Source of the DNA: 66-474 sp035249175
GTDB taxonomy: Bacteria > Pseudomonadota > Gammaproteobacteria > Xanthomonadales > Rhodanobacteraceae
Direction of reading: 5' to 3'
Length of the DNA stretch: 40,677 bases
NCBI GenBank assembly: GCA_035249175.1
Contig: DATFGT010000035.1
Location: forward strand, 1 to 40,677
Shown here in pieces: positions 32,097 through 39,885 of the stretch (position 1 is the stretch's first letter; each line of letters begins with the position of its first letter). Position numbers and translations under genes: made by a program. The notes beneath the pieces were generated by a model, which saw only the letters and a program-made list of their open reading frames with translations, did no database searches and had not been told where the DNA came from.

Positions 32097-33313
32097 CTTC
32101 TCTCGGCATCAGTTTGTGCGGCGCCCGGACGATCACCTTCGACGGCGAATCGCGCGCGCCGTTGTCGATCGCCGGCGGCAAGATCAGCACCTCTTTGCCG
32201 GGGCGCGCGTATCGGATCGACATGCGCGATCACGTGATCGCGCCCGGCCTGATCAACGCACACGAACACCTTCACCTCAATGCGGTACCGCCGTTGGCGA
32301 CCGGCGCACCTTTCCCGAACAGCTACGCATGGATCGCGGCATTCCAGGCACATTTCCGGAATCCCGCCGTCGTTGCCGCGCTTGCCACCCCGAAAACATT
32401 GCGGCTGCGACACGGCGCGCTGAAAAATCTGCTCGCGGGCACGACCTGTGTAGCGCACCACGATCCATGGCACCCGGCGCTCGACGCGGCGAGTTTCCCG
32501 GTCGCGCTGCTGTGCGATTATGGTTGGAGTTACGCGTTGGGCTGGCCCGGGTACGGACCACCGGTGTGGCAGAGTTTCGATGCCACGCCGACCGAGCGGC
32601 CATGGATGATCCATCTGGCCGAAGGCACCGATGCAACCGCGCGGGCGGAACTGGCGCAACTGGATGCGCTTGGTTGTCTTGCTTCGAACAGCGTGCTGGT
32701 GCACGGCGTCGGCCTGCGAGAACACGACATCGACCGTGTGATCGAAAGCGGCGCCGCGGTGGTCTGGTGTCCGACCAGCAACCGCAACCTGCTCGGGCGC
32801 ACGCTCGATCCACGCCGCCTGCAAGCAGCCGGACGGTTGGCACTGGGCAGCGATTCGCGGCTCAGCGGCGCGCGCGACCTGCTCGAGGAACTACGCGTCT
32901 GCGTCGATACAGGCGCGCTTGGTGCGCGTGAGGCGCTGGCGCTGGCGACGACCGACGCTGCGCGCATCCTGCGACTGCCGCAACGTGGCCTCCTCGCGGC
33001 GGGCGCCCCTGCGGACCTCCTGATCGTCGCCGATCGTGGTGGTGACGCGGCGCGCAGCGTGGTTGGTACCCGGCGCAGCCGAATCCGTGCCGTGGTGCGT
33101 GATGGCATGCCGCGCATCGCCGATCCGGATTTTGCCGGCTGGTTCGAGGCAGCCGGTGTGGAAACGGTGCCGGTGAAGCTGGATGGCCGGCCGAAACTGC
33201 TCGCCAAGGCGCTGGCCGATCCGGCGCTGCTCGCGCTGGAACCCGGGCTCGAACTTGCTTCGCGCATGGACCGGCCGGCGCGCGAACCCGCTCTCGCGGA
33301 AGGATGTCGCTGA
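32093..33313 (+). CDS. Amidohydrolase-superfamily enzyme (ATZ/TRZ-like)
   Basis: 406 residues. The metal site is complete: HxH in INAHEHLHLN (H57 and H59), His in MIHLAEGTD, His in LVHGVGLREHD, and Asp in LALGSDSRLSGARDL. The terminal beta-sandwich is present in PADLLIVADRG. This fits metal-dependent deaminases or hydrolases acting on nitrogen heterocycles or amides. A hundred-odd residues after the barrel form an extension with no feature I recognise. It overlaps the methyltransferase upstream by four bases and touches the next methyltransferase at TGATG. In a biosynthetic operon it may remove an acyl or amide group from an intermediate; the reaction is undetermined. Confidence 0.87.
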   Translation: MTSLGISLCGARTITFDGESRAPLSIAGGKISTSLPGRAYRIDMRDHVIAPGLINAHEHLHLNAVPPLATGAPFPNSYAWIAAFQAHFRNPAVVAALATPKTLRLRHGALKNLLAGTTCVAHHDPWHPALDAASFPVALLCDYGWSYALGWPGYGPPVWQSFDATPTERPWMIHLAEGTDATARAELAQLDALGCLASNSVLVHGVGLREHDIDRVIESGAAVVWCPTSNRNLLGRTLDPRRLQAAGRLALGSDSRLSGARDLLEELRVCVDTGALGAREALALATTDAARILRLPQRGLLAAGAPADLLIVADRGGDAARSVVGTRRSRIRAVVRDGMPRIADPDFAGWFEAAGVETVPVKLDGRPKLLAKALADPALLALEPGLELASRMDRPAREPALAEGCR

Positions 33314-34011
33314 TGTCGCGCGTCGAGATACTCGAGCCGCGTGATGCCTACGCGTTGTGGGCCGCGAGCTATCCACCGCACGCGCACAACCCGGTGATGC
33401 ACGCGGAAGAGCGCGCGATGCTGACGCTGATGCCGGCGGACCTGCGCGGGCAAGCCGTGCTCGACACCGGTTGCGGCAGCGGACGCTACATGCTGCATGC
33501 GCTGGACCGCGGTGCGGTGTGCGCGACGGGCGTCGACCTCTCCGCCGAGATGCTGGAACGCGCGAGCGAGGAACTGGGCGCATGCCGCCATGGCGGCGAG
33601 ATCGAACTGGTGCAGGGCGACCTGGAGAGTCTGCCGGTGCCCGATGCGTTCGCAGACCTGACGATCTGCGGACTGACGATCGGACACCTGGATCATCTGG
33701 AGCCCGCGCTGGCGGAATTGCGTCGCGTGACGCGACCCGGCGGCACCATCCTGTGCAGCGACGTGCATCCGATTGGGCATGTGCTCGGTTGGCTGCGTGA
33801 TTTCAAATCCGATGGCCGGCATTGCGCCGTGCGACACACCCCGCACTTCTACAGCCGTTGGCATGCGACCTGCGCGGCGTTGGGGCTGGAAATCGCGCGG
33901 GTGCTGGAACCGATGCTCGATCCTGCCGACGTCCCGGACGACGCGCACTTCGACAGGCGCGCGCTCGAAGTACCCGTCGCGCTGGTGTTCCAGTTGCGGC
34001 GTCCATTCTGA
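33313..34011 (+). CDS. Class I SAM methyltransferase (second)
   Basis: 232 residues with the glycine-rich motif VLDTGCGSGRYM (49-60), acidic strand ATGVDLSAEMLERA, and motif ADLTICGLTIGHLDHLEPAL followed by RVTRPGGTILCSDVHP, the UbiE/MenG-like pattern. The ATG at 33313 sits nine bases after GGAAGG and shares TGATG with the previous stop; an ATG at 33304 is too close to that ribosome site. The next gene begins 22 bases later. The substrate is unknown. Confidence 0.86.
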   Translation: MSRVEILEPRDAYALWAASYPPHAHNPVMHAEERAMLTLMPADLRGQAVLDTGCGSGRYMLHALDRGAVCATGVDLSAEMLERASEELGACRHGGEIELVQGDLESLPVPDAFADLTICGLTIGHLDHLEPALAELRRVTRPGGTILCSDVHPIGHVLGWLRDFKSDGRHCAVRHTPHFYSRWHATCAALGLEIARVLEPMLDPADVPDDAHFDRRALEVPVALVFQLRRPF

Positions 34012-34033
34012 TCGCGCGTATTTCTTTCCCGCC

Positions 34034-35542
34034 ATGACACCGTCACCCAACACGTTGCTGATCAACCCTCCCGTCACGTCACGCCACAGCGCGCGCTTCC
34101 CGCTGTCGCTGCTGAATCTTTCCGCGGCGCTGGATGGAACCGGAAGCAGCCGGATCATCGACGGAAACCTCGACCGTGATGTCGTCGGCGAAACGCTGGG
34201 CGCGCTGGAGCGCGAGCGCTTCGATGCGGTGGGTGTCAGCGTGATGGGCGGTCCGCACGTTGCGCCGGCAGTGGCCGTTTCCCGGGCCGTCCGCGAACGC
34301 TTTCCACGCCTGCCGATCATCTGGGGCGGCTACTTCCCGACGCTGAACACGGACGCGGTACTGGCCGCACCTTACGTCGATTACGCGATACGGGGGCAAG
34401 GCGAACAGACCTTGTCGGAACTGATCGCGTCGCTGGGCGGGAACGGGCCGCGGCTGCACGAAATTGCGGGGCTGTCGTGGAAGGGCGTGCATGGCGTGAC
34501 GCACAATCCTGGACGGCCGTTTTCGCGCGGCAAGCTTTCGTCGCTGCTGCCCTACGAAAAACTCGGCGACCCGCGCCGCTACCTTGCTCGCACCTATCTC
34601 GGCTCGCGCACCGTCGCGCACCAGGCGGCGCTCGGCTGCCGCTTCCGCTGCACCTTCTGTGGCGTGGCGGCGATGTTCGGTGGCGCGACCGCGCTGCCGC
34701 CCGTCGCGCGCTTCGAGCGCGAGCTCGATTACCTGCACAGGCTGGGCGCCGACTCGGTGCAGTACTTCGACCACAATTTCTTCGACCGCGAAGCGGACAT
34801 GGTCCCGATGCTCGAGGTCATGGCGCGCCACGAACTGCCGTGGTGGTGCTTCGCGCGCTCGGACGCGCTGCTCAATCTTTCCGAAGACACCTGGCGGCTC
34901 GTGCGCAAGAGCCGGCTGCGCATGGCCTACATCGGCGCGGAGTCGCCGAGCGCGTCGATGCTGAAGGTGATCCGCAAGGGCACGCGTCCCGACCAGACCA
35001 TGGAAGTCGTCGAACTGTGCCGGCGCAACGGCGTGATCCCGGAACTGTCTTTCATGGTCGCCCCGCCCGAGAACACCGAGGAGGAGACGGAACACACGTT
35101 CGAGTTCATCCGCGAATTGAAGCGCGTCAATCCTGCCTGCGAAATCGTGATCTACGTCTACACGCCGTTGCCCGAACACAGCCGGCACGAACAGGATCGC
35201 CGCAAGCGCCCGCTGCCGCCGCTGCTGGACGCCGACGGCGAGCCCATCGTCTTTCCGGCGACCGCGGAAGAGTGGACGCAACCGCATTGGGTCGCGTATG
35301 CCTGCCACATGGATGCGCCCTGGCTCACCGACCGGTTGCGCCGCCGCATCGCCGATTTCGTGACGGTGCTGCGTTGCCGCTATCCCACGGTGCAGGACCT
35401 GCGCTCGCCGCGCTGGGCCAAGCGCGGCCTGAGCGCCATGGCATCGTGGCGCTACCGGTGGCGCCGGTACGGTCGCCCCTGGGAGCTGGATCTCGCGAAC
35501 CGCCTGGTGCGGCTGCGCGTGCCGCAAGTCTCCGGGTTGTAG
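34034..35542 (+). CDS. B12-binding-type radical SAM enzyme
   Basis: 502 residues. The N-terminal half (about 1-170) has a cobalamin-binding-like Rossmann part: LLINPPV, VGVSVMGGPHVAPAV, IIWGGYFPTLN and YAIRGQGEQTLSELI. I do not see the DxHxxG base-off motif, so cobalamin use is uncertain. The radical SAM core carries the CxxxCxxC cluster CRFRCTFC (C202, C206, C209), followed by VQYFDHNFF, WWCFARSDALL, YIGAESPSASML, FMVAPPENTEEET and YVYTPLPEHSR. This architecture is typical of methyltransferases and oxidases in natural-product, hopanoid and chlorophyll pathways. It is 22 bases downstream of the methyltransferase and is followed nine bases later by a glycosyltransferase. Confidence 0.88.
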   Translation: MTPSPNTLLINPPVTSRHSARFPLSLLNLSAALDGTGSSRIIDGNLDRDVVGETLGALERERFDAVGVSVMGGPHVAPAVAVSRAVRERFPRLPIIWGGYFPTLNTDAVLAAPYVDYAIRGQGEQTLSELIASLGGNGPRLHEIAGLSWKGVHGVTHNPGRPFSRGKLSSLLPYEKLGDPRRYLARTYLGSRTVAHQAALGCRFRCTFCGVAAMFGGATALPPVARFERELDYLHRLGADSVQYFDHNFFDREADMVPMLEVMARHELPWWCFARSDALLNLSEDTWRLVRKSRLRMAYIGAESPSASMLKVIRKGTRPDQTMEVVELCRRNGVIPELSFMVAPPENTEEETEHTFEFIRELKRVNPACEIVIYVYTPLPEHSRHEQDRRKRPLPPLLDADGEPIVFPATAEEWTQPHWVAYACHMDAPWLTDRLRRRIADFVTVLRCRYPTVQDLRSPRWAKRGLSAMASWRYRWRRYGRPWELDLANRLVRLRVPQVSGL

Positions 35543-35551
35543 GAGGCGCGC

Positions 35552-36682
35552 TTGCGAGTCGCGCACATCAACTTCCTTCCCGCCCCTGCCGGCATGGACA
35601 TCGCGCAGCTGCTGGTGCGCTGGCCTTCGCTCGCGGACATCGCCGAGCTGGTGTCGACCGCCGGCATCGAAGTATCGGTGCTGCAGGCTGCGAGGCATCC
35701 GGAGCACCTGACGCGCAACGGCGTGGATTACCGGTTCGTGGACGTGGGCGGGGCACGCGTGGCGCGCTGGCGCGGCCGGTGTTTCGCGCGCGTCCTGCGG
35801 GATCTCGAGGTCGATGTGCTGCACGCGCACGGCCTGGCCTTCGCGGAGGACGCGTTCGCGATTTCGCAATGCCTGTCGCCGTCGCCGCCCGTGGTCTTCC
35901 AGGATCACGCGGATGCCTTGCCGCGCTGGTGGCGCAGGACGAGGCTGCGCCGGAGCTTTGCCGTCGCCTCGGGTGTTGCGTTCACGTCGCAGGCGCAGGC
36001 GAGGCCGTTCACTGCGGCCGGGCTGATCGCGCCGCACACGCGCGTGTTCGCGATACCGGAGTCGAGCAGCCGGTTCACGCCTGGGGATCGCGACGCCGCG
36101 CGCGCGGCCACCGGATTGCATGGCGATCCCTGCGTGTCGTGGGTGGGACACCTGGATCGCAACAAGGATCCGCTGACGGTGCTCGATGGCGTTGCACGGG
36201 CAACGCAACGGCTGCCCGGCCTGCAGCTGTGGTGCGCCCATGGTTCGGCGCCGTTGCTCGCGGCCGTGCGTGCGCGCATCGACGGCGACCCGCGCCTGCG
36301 CGGGCGCGTGCACCTGCTCGGGAAAGTGCCGCACGCGCGCGTCGAGCAACTGCTTCGTGCGTCGGACCTGTTCGTGTCGGGCAGCCACGCCGAAGGCAGC
36401 GGTTACGCGGCGACCGAAGCGGTTGCTTGCGGCGTGACGCCGGTCCTCACCGACATCGCCGCATTCCCTGCGCTGACCGACAACGGGCGCATCGGGCACC
36501 TGTATCCCCGCGGCGATCCGGTGCGGCTGGCCGATACGCTGGTCGTCGCCGCGACAAACAGGACACCACGCGAACGCGTGCGCGCGCACTTCGATGCTTC
36601 GCTGTCGTTCGCGGCGGTGGGCCGCAAGTGGGCCGACGCGTATGCGCAGGTGCTGGAAGACCGGTGGCGGAGGGCGGCGTGA
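35552..36682 (+). CDS. GT-B glycosyltransferase (TTG start)
   Basis: 376 residues in GT4-like layout. The N-terminal domain has VAHINFLPAPAGMDIAQLL and DVLHAHGLAFAEDAFAIS; the C-terminal nucleotide-sugar domain has SWVGHLDRNKDPLTVLDG, RVHLLGKVPHARVEQLL and a SGSHAEGSGYAATEAVACG segment with the E-x7-E sugar-binding pair. The frame opens with TTG at 35552. AGGAGG at 35541-35546, five bases upstream, supports this rare start, and no closer ATG or GTG fits the N-terminus. The upstream radical SAM stop TAG lies inside that ribosome site. The next gene overlaps by GTGA. The sugar donor is unknown. Confidence 0.86.
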   Translation: MRVAHINFLPAPAGMDIAQLLVRWPSLADIAELVSTAGIEVSVLQAARHPEHLTRNGVDYRFVDVGGARVARWRGRCFARVLRDLEVDVLHAHGLAFAEDAFAISQCLSPSPPVVFQDHADALPRWWRRTRLRRSFAVASGVAFTSQAQARPFTAAGLIAPHTRVFAIPESSSRFTPGDRDAARAATGLHGDPCVSWVGHLDRNKDPLTVLDGVARATQRLPGLQLWCAHGSAPLLAAVRARIDGDPRLRGRVHLLGKVPHARVEQLLRASDLFVSGSHAEGSGYAATEAVACGVTPVLTDIAAFPALTDNGRIGHLYPRGDPVRLADTLVVAATNRTPRERVRAHFDASLSFAAVGRKWADAYAQVLEDRWRRAA

Positions 36683-37812
36683 AACTCGCGCTGGTCGTTC
36701 CGGGTGGCGTGGACCGCAGCGGCGAACACCGCGTGATCCCTGCGCTCGTGAGCCTGATCGAGCGCCTGTCGCGCACCAACGAAGTGCACGTCTTCGCGCT
36801 GCACCAGGAACCGGTCGCCGGCGATTGGAGGCTGGCCGGAGCCGCCGTGCACAACATCGGCGAAGGCTGGACGCAGACCCGCGCGCTGGCCGCGATCCGC
36901 TCCGAACACCGGCGCGCGCCGTTCGACCTGTTCCAGGCCATCTTCTCCGGTCCGTGCGGGCTGATCTCCGTATTGGCAGCGAAACTCCTGCACCGGCCTG
37001 CGCTGGTGCACGTCGCCGGGGTCGAATTGATCGCGCTGCACGGCATCGGCTGCGGCGGACGCCGCACCTGGAAGGGCCGGTTGCGCGAATGGTTCGTGCT
37101 GCATCACGCCGATGCGGTCACCGCGGCGAGCGCGTCGATGATCGATGCCTTGCATGCATTGGGGATTTCCGCGCAACGCGTACCGCTGGGCGTCGACCTG
37201 AAGAAGTGGCCTTCGCTGGCGCCACGCGAACGCCGGAAGGCGCCGGCGCGGCTGATCCATGTCGCAAGCCTGAATCCCGTCAAGGACCAGGCGACCTTGC
37301 TGCATGCGTTGGCAGCGGTGGCCAGGACCGGCCTGGATTTCCACATGGATATCGTCGGAGTTGACACGCTGGAAGGACAGATGCAGCGACTCGCGCAATC
37401 GCTGGGACTCGGACAGCAAGTGCGTTTCCACGGTTTCAAGACGCAATCGGAATTGCGACCGATGATGGAGGCGGCCGACCTGCTGGTGATCTCGTCGCGG
37501 CACGAAGCAGGGCCGCTGGTGGTGCTGGAAGCGGCGGTCGCCGGCGTGCCCACGGTGGGCACGGCGGTGGGGCACATCGGCGAGTGGGCGCCGTCGGCGG
37601 CGCTCGCGGTTCCCGTCGCGAACCCGGCGCTGCTCGCGCACGCGATCTGCCTGGTGCTTTCGAACGAGGATTGCAGGTTGTACCTGGCGCGCGCGGCGCA
37701 GGGCAGGGCTTTGCTGGAGGACGCCGACTTCACCGCGCGCACGTTCGAATCGCTGCACATGCAACGGGTGCGCGCACGAAATGAATCGACCGCTGCCACG
37801 CTCGTGCACTGA
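36679..37812 (+). CDS. GT-B glycosyltransferase (second)
   Basis: 377 residues from GTG at 36679, which overlaps the previous stop (GTGA). The N-terminal domain begins KLALVVPGGVDRSGEHRVIP; later elements are ALVHVAGVELIALHG, ADAVTAASASMIDALH, VPLGVDLKKWP and LIHVASLNPVKDQATLLHAL. The E-x7-E pair is in SSRHEAGPLVVLEAAVAG. This is the GT4 family, retaining. No transmembrane segment is evident, so it probably acts at the inner face of the membrane on a lipid or small acceptor. Its last 32 bases overlap the start of the next methyltransferase in another frame. Confidence 0.87.
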   Translation: MKLALVVPGGVDRSGEHRVIPALVSLIERLSRTNEVHVFALHQEPVAGDWRLAGAAVHNIGEGWTQTRALAAIRSEHRRAPFDLFQAIFSGPCGLISVLAAKLLHRPALVHVAGVELIALHGIGCGGRRTWKGRLREWFVLHHADAVTAASASMIDALHALGISAQRVPLGVDLKKWPSLAPRERRKAPARLIHVASLNPVKDQATLLHALAAVARTGLDFHMDIVGVDTLEGQMQRLAQSLGLGQQVRFHGFKTQSELRPMMEAADLLVISSRHEAGPLVVLEAAVAGVPTVGTAVGHIGEWAPSAALAVPVANPALLAHAICLVLSNEDCRLYLARAAQGRALLEDADFTARTFESLHMQRVRARNESTAATLVH

Positions 37813-38650
37813 ACCCGCGGCCGGCCCGCTGGGCGACACCGCGCGGCGCGACTATGCGCGCAAGCTGAAACTGTTCAACGCGTTCGCGCGGCCCGAATTG
37901 AATGCGGCCATTGCGGACCTGCGGTTGTCGCCCGCTTCCCGCGTGCTCGATGCGGGCTGCGGCACCGGCGAAGCGCTCGGATGGTTGCAGGAAGCAATCG
38001 GCGACGACGGCGTGGTGGTCGGGATGGATCTCGCGACGGCGCATCTGTGCGCCGCGCGCGACATCGCACCGCTCGCCGCTCCGATCGTGCAGGCCGACAT
38101 GCAACGGCCGCCTTTCGCGGACCGCTCGTTCGACCTGGTCTGGGCGGTCAACGCGATCAACCACCTTCGCGATCCGGTCGCTGGCATCCAGATGATGTCG
38201 AAATTGTTGCGCCCGGGCGGGCGCATCGCGATCGGACAGAGTTCCTTTCTGCCGGACATGTACTTCGCCTGGGATGCGCGGCTGGAAAGGGTCGTCAACG
38301 AAGCGGTGCGCGCGTACTACCGTGCACGTTATGGGCGCAGCGAACGCGAGTTCGGCGCGGTGCGGGGCCTCGCCGGCTGGCTGCAGCGCGCGGGCCTGCG
38401 CGGGGTGGACGTGCGCACGAGGGTGATCGAGAGAACGCATCCGCTTTCACGGGTCGACGAAGAATACCTGCTCGAGGCGATCTTCCGCGGAACCTGGGGA
38501 GAAAGGCTGCGCGGCTACATGGATCGGGAGGATTTCGAGGAGCTGTCGCGACTGTGCGATCCGGACGACGAGCGCTATGCGCTGCGCCGGCCTGATTTCC
38601 ATTTCCTTCAAACCTTCACGCTCGCTGTGGCCACGCGACGGTTCGGGTGA
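37781..38650 (+). CDS. Class I SAM methyltransferase (third)
   Basis: 289 residues. SAM-binding motif VLDAGCGTGEALGWL, acidic strand VVGMDLATAHLCAARD, then FDLVWAVNAINHLRDP and LLRPGGRIAIGQSSF, a typical class I fold. Its C-terminal 90 residues (VDEEYLLEAIFRGTWGERLR) are helical and probably define the acceptor. The ATG at 37781 overlaps the glycosyltransferase by 32 bases. At the other end it runs 43 bases into the 3' end of the minus-strand nucleotidyltransferase gene. It is the last gene of the plus-strand operon; no terminator is possible before the overlap. Confidence 0.86.
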   Translation: MNRPLPRSCTEPAAGPLGDTARRDYARKLKLFNAFARPELNAAIADLRLSPASRVLDAGCGTGEALGWLQEAIGDDGVVVGMDLATAHLCAARDIAPLAAPIVQADMQRPPFADRSFDLVWAVNAINHLRDPVAGIQMMSKLLRPGGRIAIGQSSFLPDMYFAWDARLERVVNEAVRAYYRARYGRSEREFGAVRGLAGWLQRAGLRGVDVRTRVIERTHPLSRVDEEYLLEAIFRGTWGERLRGYMDREDFEELSRLCDPDDERYALRRPDFHFLQTFTLAVATRRFG

Positions 38651-39885
38651 GCTTCCGCGTCGCCGCGCGTGGGCCGTGCCTCCATCGCCGCCCGGACGAC
38701 GTACATCGCATCCATGCGCGGCACGCGCCGGATGAGCGCCGTGAGCACGCGCCGCCAGTGCGATGCCGCCGCCCAATCCTGCTGCTGCAGCCAGAGCTGC
38801 GTGCGCACCATGTCGTCACGCTCCCTGATCTTCTCCGCCGGCGGCCTGATGCGTTGCTTCAGGTAACGCGCGGCTTCGATGGGCGAGCGCGACCATTCGA
38901 TTCCAGGCAACCTCTGCAGCCACAGGCGCGAGCAGGAAACCCGCGTCAGCGTCTGGCGTTTCGAGACCGCGTTCAACACCGTCGGGCAGGCGCGCGCGAA
39001 CCTGTCGATCGCCGTGGCCGGAATCGCGTTTCGGTAGTAGCGCGCGACCATGCGCAGCGGCGGCAACGCCCACCAGCACGCGCCCGCGGATTCGAACGGG
39101 CAGAGCCCTTCCCAGTCCGCCGCGGTCATGCGTTTCGACAGCAGTGCGATGTCGTGCAGGTGCAGCAGCCGCAGGGTTCGGGCGCATATGTTGCCGGCCG
39201 CGTGCAGCAACAGGTGACTCATCAACGAGCCGTTGGAAGGATAAGGGTTCAGGCCCGGGGGCGAATCGCGCGGGAAGATCCGCTCGGTAACGTCGATTGG
39301 CGCCACCGGCAGCTTCTCCCCGACATGCGTGTGCAATTCGATGTTGATCGGCGTATCGCGGTGTTCGCCGAGGCAGCGCGGCGCTTCGCCCGCGGCCGGC
39401 CTGAAGACCCGGTGCCGCCAGTGGTCGAACGAATGCACGTAGCCGAGGTCCTGCAGCAACCGTGTAGCGGCGTCGAGATCGTCCTCTCGCACCAGCAGGT
39501 CGATGTCGGCCATCGGCCGTTGGCCGGGCACGTACACGCCCAGCGCATGCAGCGCGGCGCCTTTGAGGGGAACGAAGGCGAGCCCGGCGATGCGCGCTTC
39601 CGCGTCGATGCGTTCCAGCAATGCGCCGATGCGACGATGCCGCGCCTCGACATGCCCGCGCTGTTCGCGAAGAAATTCCCGCCAGTGAAGATCGCCGTTC
39701 CAGCCCTGCAGTTCGCCCAGCAGCGGCGACACACCATGCGCGGCGGCCGCCGCCATGGCCAAACGCCAGTCCAGGTCGTTCCACGTCGGCACGTCGAACG
39801 GGATCTCGCCCGTTGCGAGCGTCGCTGCCAGCGCCTCGGTGGCGCGGCGCAAGCCGGCTTCAATTTCCCGCAGCGAGGGCTGCAT
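38608..39885 (-). CDS. Nucleotidyltransferase-family protein (NTP_transf_5-like)
   Basis: About 425 residues. A nucleotidyltransferase-fold signature is visible around residues 100-145: AFVPLKGAALHALGVYV, then RPMADIDLLVREDDLDAA, giving the KGxAL ... DxDLLV pattern of the family. Further C-terminal blocks include NIELHTHVGE and MSHLLLHAAGN. Family members are often found beside glycan or peptide natural-product genes, with undetermined activity. ATG 39885 was chosen because GGAG lies eight bases upstream; the reading frame is open further 5' but overlaps the radical SAM gene. It overlaps that gene by 26 bases and is tail to tail with the third methyltransferase. Confidence 0.78.
   Translation of the reverse strand: MQPSLREIEAGLRRATEALAATLATGEIPFDVPTWNDLDWRLAMAAAAAHGVSPLLGELQGWNGDLHWREFLREQRGHVEARHRRIGALLERIDAEARIAGLAFVPLKGAALHALGVYVPGQRPMADIDLLVREDDLDAATRLLQDLGYVHSFDHWRHRVFRPAAGEAPRCLGEHRDTPINIELHTHVGEKLPVAPIDVTERIFPRDSPPGLNPYPSNGSLMSHLLLHAAGNICARTLRLLHLHDIALLSKRMTAADWEGLCPFESAGACWWALPPLRMVARYYRNAIPATAIDRFARACPTVLNAVSKRQTLTRVSCSRLWLQRLPGIEWSRSPIEAARYLKQRIRPPAEKIRERDDMVRTQLWLQQQDWAAASHWRRVLTALIRRVPRMDAMYVVRAAMEARPTRGDAEAHPNRRVATASVKV

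Noticed and set aside
34079..36589. About 836-residue minus-strand frame across the radical SAM and glycosyltransferase genes
   Set aside because: Composition is Arg/Ala/His-rich with no domain; the plus-strand genes carry clear catalytic motifs and overlap signals.
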